The notes: generated from the sequence alone by a model not told the origin. A DNA stretch of 64,000 bases from Gambelia wislizenii (GCA_030847615.1 JAUMIR010000001.1:290496187-290560186); one strand, 5' to 3'. Counted from the first letter of the stretch, positions 33,707 to 46,154 are shown. Numbers and translations are program-made.

Positions 33707-34430
33707 TAAAACTGTTCTAGAAAAGACCTTTTTCATATTTCTTCTCTATTGGAACTCTGTTCTTCATCCACAAGGAGGAGGGGCTTTTTCACCCATTATG
33801 ATGCTTTGGAATGCCCTCCTGAAAGGGACTTGCCTGATGCCCGCATTACAGTCCATTTGATACCAAGCTAAAACAGTGGTACTTATCATGGGGTTTTAAA
33901 TTCTCTAAGCTTTAGCCAGCAATTAAAGTGCTGTCTTGCATTATTTTAATGCAAGACATCATTTAACGCAAGGCATTCTTACTGTAATATATGATACATG
34001 TGCACAAACAGAAAGAGATACACATGTGTGTTCATATGCATATGCACACATGCACATGCATACAAGCACACACACCCTTCACATAATACTACTCAGTCAT
34101 ACAGAGGTGCCCTGACATTGGCCTCATCACACTGTCCTCGCAGTTCGTAGTGTTGGCTGCATGAAACTCTCACCTTGTCCTATGGTCCTCCTTTTCAATC
34201 CCTTTTTCGGATTTGGGTCCTGGGCCTCTAGATGGTCAAAGTGTGGACAAGTCTGTTTATAAGTGGTTTAACAGTAAGTGTGATCACCCCTTGATTCAAG
34301 GTAAAGGAAGCCAGTCAGAGACAGGTTTGACAGATTAACAAGCAGTGCAGCTTTGTTTATTATAACCTATTGAGTAGCAGTTCCTTTAACAAGTTCCAGT
34401 ATTTAGTTCCAAACCTATAACAATATTCAA
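33707..34430. other. Unassigned stretch with an L2-like relic
   Basis: 33775-33850 (GGAGGGGCTTTTTCACCCAT, TGGAATGCCCTCCTG) resembles an L2-type 3' end. The rest is unrecognised. Confidence 0.4.
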
Positions 34431-34975
34431 ACTAAGGGCTTGTCAATATGCCCCATCTTGCCCCTGTCTTAGAGCCCTGCCATCCTGATGATGCAGGCGT
34501 TTTGCCCTGTTCTGCCCCTGGGCAGTCCTCATGACCCCCAGGGCAAAGATGGGGCTAAGACAGGGGAAGATGGGGTAAGGCCTGTAAAGGCATTTTAAAA
34601 TACCTGCTTTAATTAGTTTCCACTGGCAAAAAATGGGCCAGGCCCCGTGTGACCACAGGAGCCCATCCCAATAGGCTGGCCCATCACTGCAGTCTGTCAT
34701 TGCTCTGCCACAGCAGGAAGGAGTCCTGCAGTATGTGATCAAGGCTGATCACATGCAGGGGGCCTTGGTCATATGTTGTGGCCTGGCTTCCTAGCTTCCA
34801 GGAGAGCGAGGGAGACTGCAGTGGCAGTGGTTGCAGTGGCAGGCCAGTGTGCCCATCTGGACTTCCTCCCATTCCATGGAGTTAACAGGGGAGGAACAAG
34901 CCTGATCTGCAGGCCTGATCTACCTCTGTGAGCAGGTAGCTGGCATATCATGGCCCATTTTGATGAACCCTAAGT
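34431..34975. mobile_element. Non-autonomous DNA transposon with GGGCTTGTC ends, copy 3a
   Basis: 545 bp. The left end ACTAAGGGCTTGTCAA and right end GATGAACCCTAAGT are inverted. If the element starts at GGGCTTGTC, TAA flanks both sides as a 3-bp duplication. It is collinear with 39117-39642, sharing TTAGAGCCCTGC, TTTTGCCCTGTTC, GGCAAAGATGGGGCTAAGAC and CATCTGGACTTCCTCCC. It is non-coding. Confidence 0.82.
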
Positions 34976-36857
34976 TATGTCAGACCTTTTCCTTCAGACA
35001 ATTCAGACACTAGGAGGAATACCACACAAGCATTAAAACTTAGCAAAATGCATTAGGAACAGGATTGGAATTGACACGAAAATCACTAGACGGCTGAATT
35101 CAGTGGCCTTTCCATGTGTATTCTGTGACAGAGCCATTTATTTCTCTTAACAAGGATTGTGCGTGAATAAAAGCCTTAGCGATTCTAATCCACCTCATTT
35201 TGTTGTGTAGAAGAACAGCAGCAATGCTGTGACTGGATGATGTAAAAACACGTCAGTTGAGGGGGCGTGCCTGCTCTGCCCAAAGCTCCCAGAGGTTTTG
35301 TTCCTCCGGCTTTCCTGCCATTCAGCTTCTGGTGGTTAGTGGTCGCTCCCTGCAAACTCACAGGCTAACTTTTAAACCTCAAATTTGCGAAATTCAGCAG
35401 TAGCTAACTTTACCAATGCAGTCATTTAGCAATACTTGCATTTAATATAATGTTTTCTTCCCGTTTAAAACACATGTATTCCTTGTGCTTTGAAAACCTA
35501 TTCCCTTGCTGTCAGGGCTCTGCTATCAGTATTGCAAATTTGGAGGCTGTGAGCATTTAAAGAAACAGAGACCTGTTTTGCTAGAACATCATGAGTTCAA
35601 ACCTGCCTTTGGGAACATTTTAATTCCTCCATTCATCATTTTAAGATTTTTAGAATTTTGTGGTCCCCCCCTTCCTTTCTTACTTGGCAATGCAATTAAA
35701 ATCCCTTTTCACTCACAAAGGGGTGATTAAGGGGGGAAAGTCAAGCAGTTGAATGAAATGTATGAACTTAGAAAAATGCCACCTTGAAGCAGGAAATATC
35801 TTTTTCAAAGATATTTGAAGGAGTTTCAAAATATCTGGGCCAGAATCCTGTATCAGCTTCTTAGTTTAGTACCTTAAATAACAAAAATAAGTCTTTTGGG
35901 ACAGGCGGGGGGAGAGAGGAGGAGGGAGGAAATTTTTAAATGCTAAAAGACAAATTCACTACAGGTGAGATTTGAACCAACAACCTCTTGTGAATAAGGC
36001 AAGCCCATTTCCTGTTTGCCACAGCTGCTGATGGTGGCTAGTGCTGGATAATTCTCTGAATAGATGGATTTAAAAGGGGTTCATGGGCATGCAAAGTAGA
36101 GGAAATGACGTTTTTAAAGATGTAGGGAGGGGGGAAAGAGGAGATCATGAGAAGGCGTGGTTATCATATGGTGTGTGGTAACTGTCCTCCGCTTTTGAAA
36201 TGTGTCGTTGCATTACAGAAACGAATGTCAGACTATATGCAGTAGGTATGGTTTCTATTCCACAATGCTTTCATTATCTTTTGTCCCGGTTCAGCCACTC
36301 TGAATATGCCTGGTGTGGTATTCTTCCCAGTACACATTCGCTCCTCACTGACTCTCTCATCTGACTCCACCAAGTAACAACTCTCAACAGCCTCTTCTAA
36401 CTGACTTTCTCAACTGCTGCTGCTGCTGCTGGGAAGGCTCAGCTCTAGTCCATGGGAAGCATTTTCCTGGCCTGGTGCTGACAGGCCATGTGCAACAAGA
36501 AGGCTCATGAGTCACAATGCTGGCTTTTCTCAGTGCTCATCAGGTTGCTGTCCTTTATTTTTAATTTCTTAAAGTAATCATACACCCCATACCACCAGTG
36601 CAGTGCAAGGAGAAACATGTATGTGGGCAGCTATGGGATTTGCCTCAATAGAGCAACCAGCTATAGTATGGGGACAGCCTGAGGAAGATCCACATTCTAA
36701 TTTCTGGAGCTGGTATGGGCAACTGTGGTCATCAAGATGTTCTTACACAGCAGCTCCCAACAGCCCTTACCAGCATAGCCAATGGTAAAAGATTATATTG
36801 CAATCTAGTAACATTTGTACAATTGCCCATCCCTGCTCTAACTGAAAGCTTCAGAAC
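34976..36857. other. Non-repetitive stretch with two conserved-looking patches
   Basis: No gene is recognised. 35215-35340 and 36080-36300 are mixed-complexity, CpG-bearing and not part of any repeat I recognise. A tRNA-like word (GGTTCAAATCTCACC on the minus strand, near 35965) stands alone without a foldable tRNA around it. Confidence 0.3.
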
Positions 36858-36865
36858 CTTTAAAG

Positions 36866-36989
36866 CAGGGCTGAGGAAATGGTGTGTTGGACTGTCAGTC
36901 CCAGCAGCTATACCCAGCATAGGAATGGTGAGGAATGCTGGGATTTGTAGTCAAACAATATCTGGAAGGCTCCATGATTTCCAAGCCTG
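36866..36989. mobile_element. hAT-type MITE, 124 bp
   Basis: The ends CAGGGCTGAGGAAATGG and ATTTCCAAGCCTG are inverted. The flanks CTTTAAAG (36858-36865) and CTTTAAAT (36990-36997) form an 8-bp duplication with one mismatch. The interior contains GGGATTTGTAGTC, common in squamate hAT MITEs. Confidence 0.82.
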
Positions 36990-37210
36990 CTTTAAATTAA
37001 ACTGGAAGTGCTGCATAAAGTCAGACTGTAGTACATGTATAGGCTATAGCTCTACAAGACAGGCCAGTGAGTTTTGAGTTTTAGTGTAAGGAATTCTACC
37101 AATTTCCACTTCAAAAAAGCTTCTGTTACCACTTTGACATGGCACTGAACCCTCCAAGTATTGCTGGGCATGTGGGCTGACAAATCAGAGATATAAAGAA
37201 ATATGAGACC

Positions 37211-37437
37211 AAGGACAATATCACACTACACTGTTATAGTGCTATTATTCCACTTTAACTGCTCTGGCTACCTTCTGTAGAATCCTGGGATTTGCAGTTT
37301 AGGGAGGGACATTTAGAACTCTCAGCCAGAGAGCTCTTAGGCCTCACTAAACTACAAACCCCAGAATTCCATAGGAAGCAGCCATAGCAGTTAAAGTGGA
37401 ATGATAGCATATAACAGCATGGTGTGATAAAGTCCTT
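37211..37437. mobile_element. Palindromic MITE, 227 bp
   Basis: The terminal repeats AAGGACAATATCACAC and GTGTGATAAAGTCCTT are inverted, and the arms continue through CCACTTTAACTGC and GCAGTTAAAGTGG. The centre is near 37325. It is non-coding. Confidence 0.82.
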
Positions 37438-37977
37438 GCAAAACAGTCACAGAAGGCAAACAACAATTAATTAAAATAAATGTACAGAAACATCTTTTTA
37501 AAACTACTGATTTAAAGGTTAGGTAGGTAGCCTGCTCTCTCCAGTTGTGTTAACCATCTACCATGGTAACCTGGGAAATATTTGAAATGTGAGTTGGATT
37601 CATAAGATCAGTCCCCATGCCAGATAGAGGCAAGATGGCTGCCACCAGATTGGTTGTGTAGCTAGTGCTGAGCCACCTGATCTACGGTCGTGCTTGCAGC
37701 ACCTTCCAAATGCAGGCTATGAAGCTTCTGAGCCTGAATTTTTGATTGGCTAAGGCTTGGGCTGCCATATCTTGTGGACAGCTGGGGTTTACCCAGACTA
37801 GGCATGCCTCCTGGTGCCTGTTTGGAGCATCATTTGGCCCAGAGTCCAAGCTTTCATTTAAAAAAAATGAGGAACTCTCTAGCCACTATAGAAGCTGAAA
37901 TACGGGGCAAAATGTAACAGTACACTTCTGTTAATTTTTTTCTGCAAGAAAGAAGTGTGTCTGGGGATTTCAGGTAT
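37438..37977. other. Unassigned short stretch
   Basis: No supported feature. Confidence 0.4.
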
Positions 37978-38960
37978 GAGGGGAGCAAGAACAACCTCTA
38001 TGAGCAGCAAAGTCCAAGAAACAAGCAAGGGGAGCACCACGAGGGTGTAAGGTGAGGAGAGGGAGGGAGTAGGAGAAATGGGAAACCAAGCACTTGTCTA
38101 AACAGTGAAAATATTCCTCATAGAATTCAAGAAGAATACTTTTTGTTCCAATGGGATCCCGCATCATTTCACTATATTCAGAAGGATGGGAGCTAAAAAT
38201 GCCATATACTTTGCGGCGTTTCCCGAAGTTTTAAAAAAACTGTGATGGAAATGCTCATTCCTGTTCATTGGGACAACAGATTCACTTTGCTGCACTTTCC
38301 CAATAAGAGTGGAAGTGGAAAGCTGATTGGTTAGATGTGCATGGGGTGTGTGTGAAGCTTGCTGGCAAGGCAGTGCCCAGAGCTGCCATGCTGGATTTTT
38401 GCCATAGTGATTGTGTGCTGAGGCGATGAAACAGCTCCTCTCCCATTTTTTTAAAGCAGAAGGTCACACTTCTACACCTTGGATTTTCTTTATTCTTTTT
38501 TTTAAATACTGGTCAGTGGCAGCAACTGGTGAGAACAAAAACACATGTATTTCACTTGTGCCTGCCATCTTGATTTGCAGTCATGCCCATTTGAACAACA
38601 AACACGTATGGCTTTGTATGACTGTGATCTTGAAAAAAAATGTAGAGACAAATGAAATCTGCTAGAAATCAGCATTATTGCTCACCAATCCATATTTTAT
38701 TGCCTCGTATAGACAAACCATGAGCAGTGTGAGGAATGGCACTGGGAGAGCACCGGGTGAGGGAGGGAGTAGGAGAGCAAGTAGTGCAAGCAGCAAAAGA
38801 AATAAGGGATGTGCCACAAGGACATGAGGTGAGGTGAGGAAGGGAGTATGAGAGGCGGGAGAGGGAGTGGTGTGAGTGGCAGTACACAAAACCAAGGGAA
38901 GGATGCACTGTGAGGGTGAGAGGTGAGGTGAGGTAGAGAATAGGAGAGATGGGAGTGATC
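37978..38960. repeat. Minisatellite, about 80-bp unit, split by a transposon
   Basis: Units containing GCACCACGAGGGTG-like, GAGGTGAGGTGAGGAAGGGA and GTAGGAGAGGCGGGA-like blocks occur at 37978-38089 and continue at 38721-38960. The transposon copy 2a occupies 38090-38719 between them. Open frames on the minus strand of 38662-38984 arise from this array. Confidence 0.75.
38090..38719 (+). mobile_element. Non-autonomous DNA transposon with CTTGTCTATACAG ends, copy 2a
   Basis: It is collinear with copies at 41485 and 46155. Left end CACTTGTCTAAACAG, then CCTCATAGAATTC and TTGGGACAAC, TCTACACCTTGGATTTTCTT, TGCCATCTTGATTTGCAG, and the right end CGTATAGACAAACC. 630 bp, non-coding, inserted into a minisatellite. 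Confidence 0.82.
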
Positions 38961-39116
38961 ACATCTGCCATGCTGGATTAGCACTTATTTTTATTTTTCT
39001 TATCCTAAGGAATATAATTTAAAGTTTTCAAAGGGGCAGCTGTGTTTGTCTTTTGCAGCAAAAACAACAGTCTGATCATTTTACCCTTATCTACCCCACA
39101 GTATCTACCCTTAAAG
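38961..39116. other. Short unassigned stretch
   Basis: No supported feature. Confidence 0.4.
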
Positions 39117-39642
39117 ACTTAGGGCTTGTCTGCACAGGCAATTTACCCCATCTTGCCCCCACCTTAGAGCCCTGCAGTTCAGATGATGCAGGGCATTTGC
39201 TCTGTTTTGCCCCTGGGCAGTCCCCACAACCCCCAGGGCAAAGATACGGCTGAGATGGGGGGAAGACGGGGTAGGGCCTGCTAAAATGTTTTAAAATAAT
39301 ACTGAGGAAAAACTCCTCCTGGTGGCAAAAAATGGATCGCCCCCCCCCTTGTGACTGAAGGAGCCCTGTCCCTTCAGCTGCCTTCTGTCATCACTCTTCG
39401 GCATCAGGAAACAAGCCCACAGCATGTGACCAAGGCTGGTCCCATGCAGCGGGCCTTGCTTACATGTTGCAGGCCAGCTTCCTGGCTTCAGAGAGAGCAA
39501 GGGAAACTGCAATGGCAGCAGCTGCAGTGCCAGCTCAACATGCCCATCTGGACTTCCTCCCGTTCCATGCAGGTAATGGGGGAGAAACAGATCTGATCAT
39601 GGGGAGACGGCATATCCTGACCCATGTAGATGAGCCCTAAGT
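39117..39642. mobile_element. Non-autonomous DNA transposon with GGGCTTGTC ends, copy 3b
   Basis: 526 bp with ends ACTTAGGGCTTGTCTGCAC and GTAGATGAGCCCTAAGT. It is collinear with 34431-34975, 4.7 kb away and in the same orientation. It is non-coding. Confidence 0.85.
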
Positions 39643-40186
39643 TTTGTTTTGCATAAGTTTTTGCAGAGTGCAGTCTACAAAACAGATGCATGGAGAGTTG
39701 CCTCAGTTGGCAGACATTTATTCCAGTGTTTTTGGTCGGAGGATATAATTAGTGAGGTGAGAGGGGATAGAAATGGGGAGAAAAGACATTAATCCTTACC
39801 TTAACTGGCATTACCAAACAATAATTGGCTAGCAGTACAGACATCCTAGTGTAGATGAGCTGCTTATCATGTACCTTCTAAAGAAATAGGTGAAATGCAG
39901 TTAAAGCAGACTGTTTTCTACTCTAAATGAAATATGTATCCTGTATTTCTGAAAGAAATCATACCATGCTTTCCCCTCTCCATTCAATTATTGCTGTTTG
40001 TCCTCACTCTCCTCTGCTTTCTTGCCCTGTGAATTAGGTGGCAGTCTCTTTGCCAAGGGTTTCCTGTGGTATTTTCATGGATCTTAGTATTTTGTAATCA
40101 GGGAAAAATTGAGCAATCAATCAGTCGAATGAGAACACCACTAGAAGTGTCTGTACATGGCAAAATGTTAATATTATTGTGAAGTC
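39643..40186. other. Unassigned stretch
   Basis: No supported feature. Confidence 0.4.
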
Positions 40187-40745
40187 AAAGGCTTTCACGG
40201 CCAGCATCCATAGGTTTTCTGTGGTTTTTTTCCAGGCTGTGAGGCCATGTTCTGGAAGAGTTTATTTCTGAGGTTTCGCATGGATCTGTGGCTGACATCT
40301 TCAGAGAATGGTTGGGTAGGCGTGTGTGTGTGGGTTTATATACTGTGAGCCCTGTTGGAGAGGGTATGTAAATTTGTGTATTTGAATAGTTAGTTTCTGG
40401 GTGGAGATATGCACGGAGGATTAGTGTCTGTTTGGCTAATGGTCCATTGTATGCTGGAAATCACCCTGTTCCTTGGTAGAGTTCATTTGCATGTGTTGAG
40501 TTTTGATTTTGGGTGTTTTTCAAGACTGGTTGCCAAACTTTGTTTACTTTAAGGGTTTTTTATTTCCTTTTGAAGTTGTCCAGGCGTTTGTGGATTTCAA
40601 TAGCTTCTCTGTGCATTCTGACATGACAGTTGTTGGCCTGGTCCAGAATTTTGGTGTTTTAAATAACATTTTGTGTCCAGGTTGGTCTATAACGTGTTCT
40701 GCTACTGCTGATTTTTTGGTTGGCCTTGTTCTTTTATTTGTACTG
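40187..40745 (-). pseudogene. Penelope-like retroelement 3' fragment (GIY-YIG region)
   Basis: Minus-strand reading shows KSAVAEHVIDQPGHKMLFK near 40700, a frameshift, then TKILDQANNCHVRMHREAIE and IHKRLDNFKRK near 40600, and LKVNKVWQP near 40545. This order matches the C-terminal part of Penelope-like polyproteins as I know them. The 3' region ends near 40187 with the phrase GGCTTTCACGGCC (plus strand), which I recall from squamate repeats. Frameshifts make it inactive. Confidence 0.68.
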
Positions 40746-40887
40746 CACTAAGAATGTAAGTACCCACTTTAGATGGTTTCCGTCTTCCTGCTAATCCCCA
40801 TAGCAATCCTGTAAGGAAGGTTTATTGAGAGGTAGTGGTGTCCAATAGTACATAATTAATTCCATGGCAAAGCAGAGATTTCAACTT

Positions 40888-41128
40888 ATAGCAATAGCAA
40901 TAGCAATAGCAATAGCAATAGCACTTCTATTTCTATACCACTTATCAGTGCCAAAGCACTCGCTTAGCTGTTTACAACGTGTTAGCTAATTGCCCCCAAC
41001 AAGCTGGGTACTCATTTTACCAAACTACAGAAGGATGAAAGGCTGAGTGAACCTTGGAGCCCTCTAGGATCAAACCTGGAATGCGGTGGCTGCAGTACTG
41101 GCATTTAACCACTGCGCCCCAGGACTCC
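40888..41128 (-). mobile_element. tRNA-derived squamate SINE with (ATAGCA)n end
   Basis: Plus strand: ATAGCAATAGCAATAGC repeat, ACCACTTATCAGTGCC, GTGTTAGCTAATTGCCC, AACAAGCTGGGTACTCATTT, then the tRNA-like head CATTTAACCACTGCGCCCC. It is better preserved than the copy at 11191. Confidence 0.82.
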
Positions 41129-41484
41129 AACTCTGGTCTCCCTATTTCAAATCCAGCCCTTTAAATATTACTGTGTACTGGTTCTCTCAGATCACTTGTA
41201 ATTGTAAAAATGGCATGAAGTTTGAAACATAGTAGGGGGAAATACAACAATTAATGTTCCCAATTTGCATAATTAGAATTATTTGCATAATATGTGTATA
41301 TGCATAATAGATGCCCAGATTTCAGGAAGTGGAATAGGGCAACCCTAAGGCATACTTAGCAAATAGCAGCAGATTCTTTTCAAGGCTGAGATATTGCCTT
41401 TTCTTCAATCACACTTCAAACTGGTTGGTGGTTAACCCTTGGTTTGCTACAGAACACCACATTCAACGGGAAGTGTTTTTCCTA
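41129..41484. other. Unassigned short stretch
   Basis: No supported feature. Confidence 0.4.
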
Positions 41485-42661
41485 GGGTTTGTCTATACAG
41501 CAAAAATACTCCTCATAGAATTTGAGGAGAATGCCTTTTGTCCCAATGGGAGCCTGCATCATTTCACCGTATTCAGAAGGAGGGGAGCAAAACTCCAAAT
41601 ACATGGTGTTTCCCATATGTTTTTAACTCCAAAGGAAATGTGCATTCCCACTTGTTGGGACAACCAATATGCTTGGTTGGACATGCACAGGGGGCAGAGC
41701 ATGCTGGTAAGGAAAGCACCTAGAACCGCCATGTTGGATTTTCGCCATAGTGATTTTCGCCATAGTGCTGAGGTGATGAAGCAGCCTTTTTTCTGTTTAT
41801 TTAACCAGAAGATTGCACTTGGATTTGCTTTTTTAAAACAATACTGTTTGGCGGTGGCAACGGGTGATAATAAAAATGTGAGTAATTCACTCACGCCCAC
41901 CATCTTGATTTTCAGGCATGCCCATTTGAACAACAAAAGTGTATAGCTTTGCATGCCTGCGAGCTTGAAAAAAAAGCCATGGAGACAAAGGAAAGCTGAT
42001 GTGAATTGGCGTTAGTGGTCAATGCACATTTCCCCCCTCATATAGGAAATTATCAGACGCTGTAAATATAGTGTGACATCGACGCCCGGAGATCACTAAA
42101 GGGCTTGGATTTCAGATGATGTCGTTCCATAGTCATTATGCTCCCGTGCTAGTTCCATTTTGCCAGTGCTCCTTTTAATTCACAGGCTAAGCCATGAATA
42201 GATCCCCCATTCCATTTCTATGACAGAATGAAAAGGTGCCCCGTTATGCTGGCGCGATGCCAGCGTCACTGGAGCTCCGTGCCAGAATACTTCTGGGTGC
42301 AATTGGGAGATTGAGGTAAGTGACAAACTTTTTTGTACCCTCCCTAGGTTACTTGTTTTTTCTTAGTGTGTTTTTGTGCTTGCTGTCACTTTTTTACTTT
42401 TAGTTTTCATTTTATTTTTTAATTTCCTGCATGCTCGTCCTCTCATGAGAATGGCCCAGAATTTCAAACCAGGAAGTGAATGGGGCTCAGTTCAAGCTCC
42501 ATTCCCTCCTGGGCTGCTGGTGGGAGGGGATACAATTTCTCTTGTGCGAACAAGGTAAGTCTGAAATTTTTAATTCTCATGGTGGGATGGGGGCGGGAGA
42601 GGAGATTGCGAGATGGGAAAACTTTTTTTGTCTCCATCTGAAAATCTCCATAGACAAGCCC
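41485..42661 (+). mobile_element. Non-autonomous DNA transposon copy 2b, interrupted by copy D
   Basis: Left end GGGTTTGTCTATACAGC. The body is collinear with copy 2a (CTCATAGAATTTGAGGAGAA, CATCATTTCACCGTATTCAG, CGCCATGTTGGATTTTCGCC). The right inverted end CCTCATAT..GACAAGCCC is split between 42044 and 42650 by the 605-bp transposon D. Compare the uninterrupted right end at 46780-46796. Confidence 0.85.
42045..42649 (-). mobile_element. Non-autonomous DNA transposon, GGAGATT family copy D
   Basis: 605 bp, reversed relative to copy A. Ends GGAAATTATCAGACGC and CCATCTGAAAATCTCC. A perfect 3-bp duplication ATA lies at 42042-42044 and 42650-42652. It sits inside the right terminal repeat of copy 2b, so it is the younger insertion. 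Confidence 0.92.
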
Positions 42662-45394
42662 CTTGTCTTTTCTGGAACATTTCTGTACAAAGTGAAATAA
42701 TGTGTTGTCTGGATGACAAGGCATGGAATTTCGGGGGAATATCTAGCCAGCCACAACATCTGCTACAGAGGGTGAAGATGTTGCTGCAGCAGAGGAGTCT
42801 ACAGAAGAAAGAATCGGGAAGAGAAATCTACTTGAACAAGTTTGTGACACTAGGTGTCAGAATTCTGCGGAGACAAGACGTCTAAGCGAATGCATGCAAT
42901 TTCTATTTTCCTACCAAATTTTAAGAGATACCTTTTGGGAATAAAGTGATATATTTTTCTTGCATTTGTTTACTTTTCTGTAAGCTCCTGAGATGGCTAA
43001 CATGCTAGTTGTTAACTGCACCATCTGTTCTAGCGGTTCTCAGCTAAATGAATCAATCCGTACTTCCTTTCCTCCCCCTACACACACTTTCTACTCAGCT
43101 TTTTATGAACAATATGTTTGTGTCTATTACCCCCATCATTTGGCAGTGTAATATGAGATATTTTAATTTTCCTATTTTTCCATCTCCAAATATTTTTTGA
43201 AAAATATGCATACACCATGGAAAAGCTGTGTCTATTGATTTCTCTAGCATCGCAAACAGTGGGGAAAATATGTTTTTTCTGCTGTCAAATTTCAACCATC
43301 TGATTATATTGAAATGAGTTGTCTTCAATATGTTTTATCTAAATGACCCTCTGCAAAGGATTCATCTCTTGCACTGAAGATGGCAGTGGTGCTCAACATA
43401 GCAGAGAGATACGCCTTGGGAACGGTTTATCCATGGTTTGGGTATCCTTTGCAAGCAGTTACATTGTAAAGTCCTAATTCTGTTTCCATTCACGCTGTTT
43501 CAGTTCCCGCTCCTTTGGCACACTTGCAATGGGATAAATTAAAACAAAAAACTCTCCCTTTCCCTCCTTTTTTGGAACAGGTTGACAATACAAATGGCTT
43601 TAAATCTTCCCCTGGAATGCAAGCCAAGCACTCTTGCAAGTCCAAAAGGTTATACCATTTTGTTGTGTTTATTCTTTGCATTCCTTTCTACTCCTTTGCT
43701 TCAGCTGAGACCAGCAACAGAAATACCACAAGAGAGATTGCTTCACAACAGGGCTGAGGACTGCCAAAAAGCAGGCATGTTTGAAGTACCCAAGAATCTA
43801 AGAGAATTATTGTTGGCTGCACACTTAGATAAGCTTAGATAAATAGCCTCAGATCCTAAACTGTAGGGGGAGAAAAATGTAGGCTAAATAGCTGATGGGG
43901 TTGTGTAAGGGGTTGAGAAAATTCTTCCTTAGGCTCAGATCCCAGATGGCTGATAGACTTGTTGGGTGGTCTTGATGAAGTCCTACTGGCCGGGTCTGCC
44001 CCTTCACTTGTTTTTGCATGGTGTGGTGTTGATTTGGATTGTTCTGAGCACTGCTATATCTAGTTAGTGGTTGGCTCCTTCCAATGATCACATATCAGAA
44101 CTGTATCTTGATCTTCTGGCATATGCTTGTGGAGTCGGTTCCAGCTTTGAAGAGGGTGTTGGTATAGCCAGAGGCCATGCTGGCTGGGCATTTTGGAATT
44201 TGTAGTCCAAAACAGCATCTGTTCAGACCTCTGAGTATGCTCACTTCTGAAGAAAGTGATCTTTCCTAAATAGTCTAACCTGGTGTTCCTGACTAATGCT
44301 CAGCCAATAAGAAATAAGTTGGTGGTTCCACCTGAACTTTTTTTTAAAAGCTCTGCTATCAGTTCACTTATAGCTAGTTGTTTTATATTTGTTCAACATA
44401 TAGCTAGCTATCTGATCATGAGAACTGGGAAAGGGGAAACCATGGCAAAAGGAATTAAACTTGATGTTGTATCAGGCAGAAGTTTGTTCAGTCATGTTCA
44501 GATCTCCAGAGTGCTGAGACAGGACAGATTCATTTAAATCTCTGATTTCAGAGTACTCTAGGTAGACATTTTATCATTCAGCCTGGGGCATAACACACAT
44601 CAGTGGTGGCCCACATTTCCCACTGCATGTTATTCGAAGAGTGCTCTCTGTAATAAATAATCCCTTCAGGTATGATTGCAGAGCTTGGCTACTTACCTAT
44701 GTATCTGGTCAATGTTAAAAGCACCCCCTCACGCATGGCATTAATGTCATCCAAACATCACTCTAGGATAAGGGTCTAAGAATGCACTCACTACCACTCT
44801 CAAACATAAGGAACTTGGAGGAGCAACTAAAGAATTGCATACAACACGAAAACCGTCATTCCTGCAAAGACACTTGATTCTTCCTGAAGCACCCACGCCC
44901 CAGAAATCAGTCCACACCCGAATGACAAACTCAACTTAATTGAACACTAGGAGGAGAAGTTCAAATATTTGCAAGCATGAAATAACTTTATGGCAAACGT
45001 CAAATGAATAGAAGAGAACTTCAGATTCATATCAACAGTACTTTCATTACATTCAGCATAGTAAGCTACTTTAATTCTTTTCACAAGCAAAACCACACTG
45101 GTTTACCAGTTCTTGATGTAGTCTTGATTGAAACACAAGTACACGCATGTATGTGTACACAGACACACAGTTCTTTCATCTGATATGTTTTGTTTGGACA
45201 GAGTACAATTAATATCTTCAGCATGTTCTACATAAATTCACTAGATTACATGTTTCAGAAATACAGTATGTTACCAACAGCTGTGATTGCTCTATTAATA
45301 GTGATATTGTGAGTAATAAATGTAAAGAGAACAGATTTTTTTAAAAAGCCCCAAATAGTTTGATTCTAAAATGTGTATCCATTCTACATTCTAT
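42662..45394. other. Unassigned stretch with a hAT-MITE relic
   Basis: 44180-44235 (GGCCATGCTGGCTGGGCATT, TTGTAGTCCAAAACA) is a hAT-MITE relic. No gene is recognised in the rest. Confidence 0.4.
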
Positions 45395-46015
45395 GGAGAT
45401 TTTCACACGGGGCCAAAATGCCCCATTACTGCCCTGCCACCTCCTCTCCCGTTCCTGCCACGGAATAATGTAAATCTTTTACACACTTACCTTAATTCTG
45501 TGGCAGGAATGGGCTCCCCCTCCCCTCACTGGCTGGCCGTAAAAGCAGCTGTTGTAAGGCTGCTTTTATGACCTGCAGTCTGAAACGTGATCATGTTATC
45601 GTGTGATAACAGCCGGGCGGTAAATTTAAAAAATAAAACTCCCCCAAACATAAAATCAGTTCACCAAGCACAAAAACACACTTTAAATCACACAATCAAA
45701 ACAGGGAGGGTAAAATAAAGGGTGCCACTTACCTGGATGTCCAGATCGTACCAGGAAGTGCTCGGAACAGACCTTCCCTCTGTGACTGTCATTTCGGAAC
45801 AGGGACGGGGCTCCTGTTCACACACCCATGATTGCGTGATAGCGACAGAATGGGAGGTCTATTCACGATGAAAAATCGTGATTACATTGTTCCAGAACAG
45901 TCACTGGAGCAGGATGGATACAGGACAGAACGGAGTCAACGTCATCCGAAAGGGAAAGCCTTTCCCGACCCTGTTCTGTTTCTGCCACGGAATATATAGC
46001 CCATGGAAAATCTCC
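45395..46015 (+). mobile_element. Non-autonomous DNA transposon, GGAGATT family copy E
   Basis: 621 bp with ends GGAGATTTTCACACGGG and CCATGGAAAATCTCC. A perfect 3-bp duplication TAT lies at 45392-45394 and 46016-46018. Internal words GATGTCCAGATCGTACCAGG and GGAACAGGGACGGGG match the family but with higher GC and many CpG sites, so it is a distinct subfamily. Confidence 0.9.
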
Positions 46016-46154
46016 TATAATGTGTGGGCCTTGGCATGTTGTGGTGCTGCAGGCTTTGTACCCCTGGGTTTCTGGGAACCCTGGGGAACATACCTTCCTG
46101 ATGCTTGTGACTCCAGGCAGTGGCCATATTTACTGTGGAAAAATAGCTGCTCTG
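46016..46154. other. Short spacer between transposons
   Basis: It includes GTGGGCCTTGGCATG and GGGTTTCTGGGAACCC. No supported feature. Confidence 0.35.

Noticed and set aside
35955..36030. tRNA-like B-box word GGTTCAAATC on the minus strand
   Set aside because: No matching acceptor stem, anticodon arm or A box could be arranged around it.
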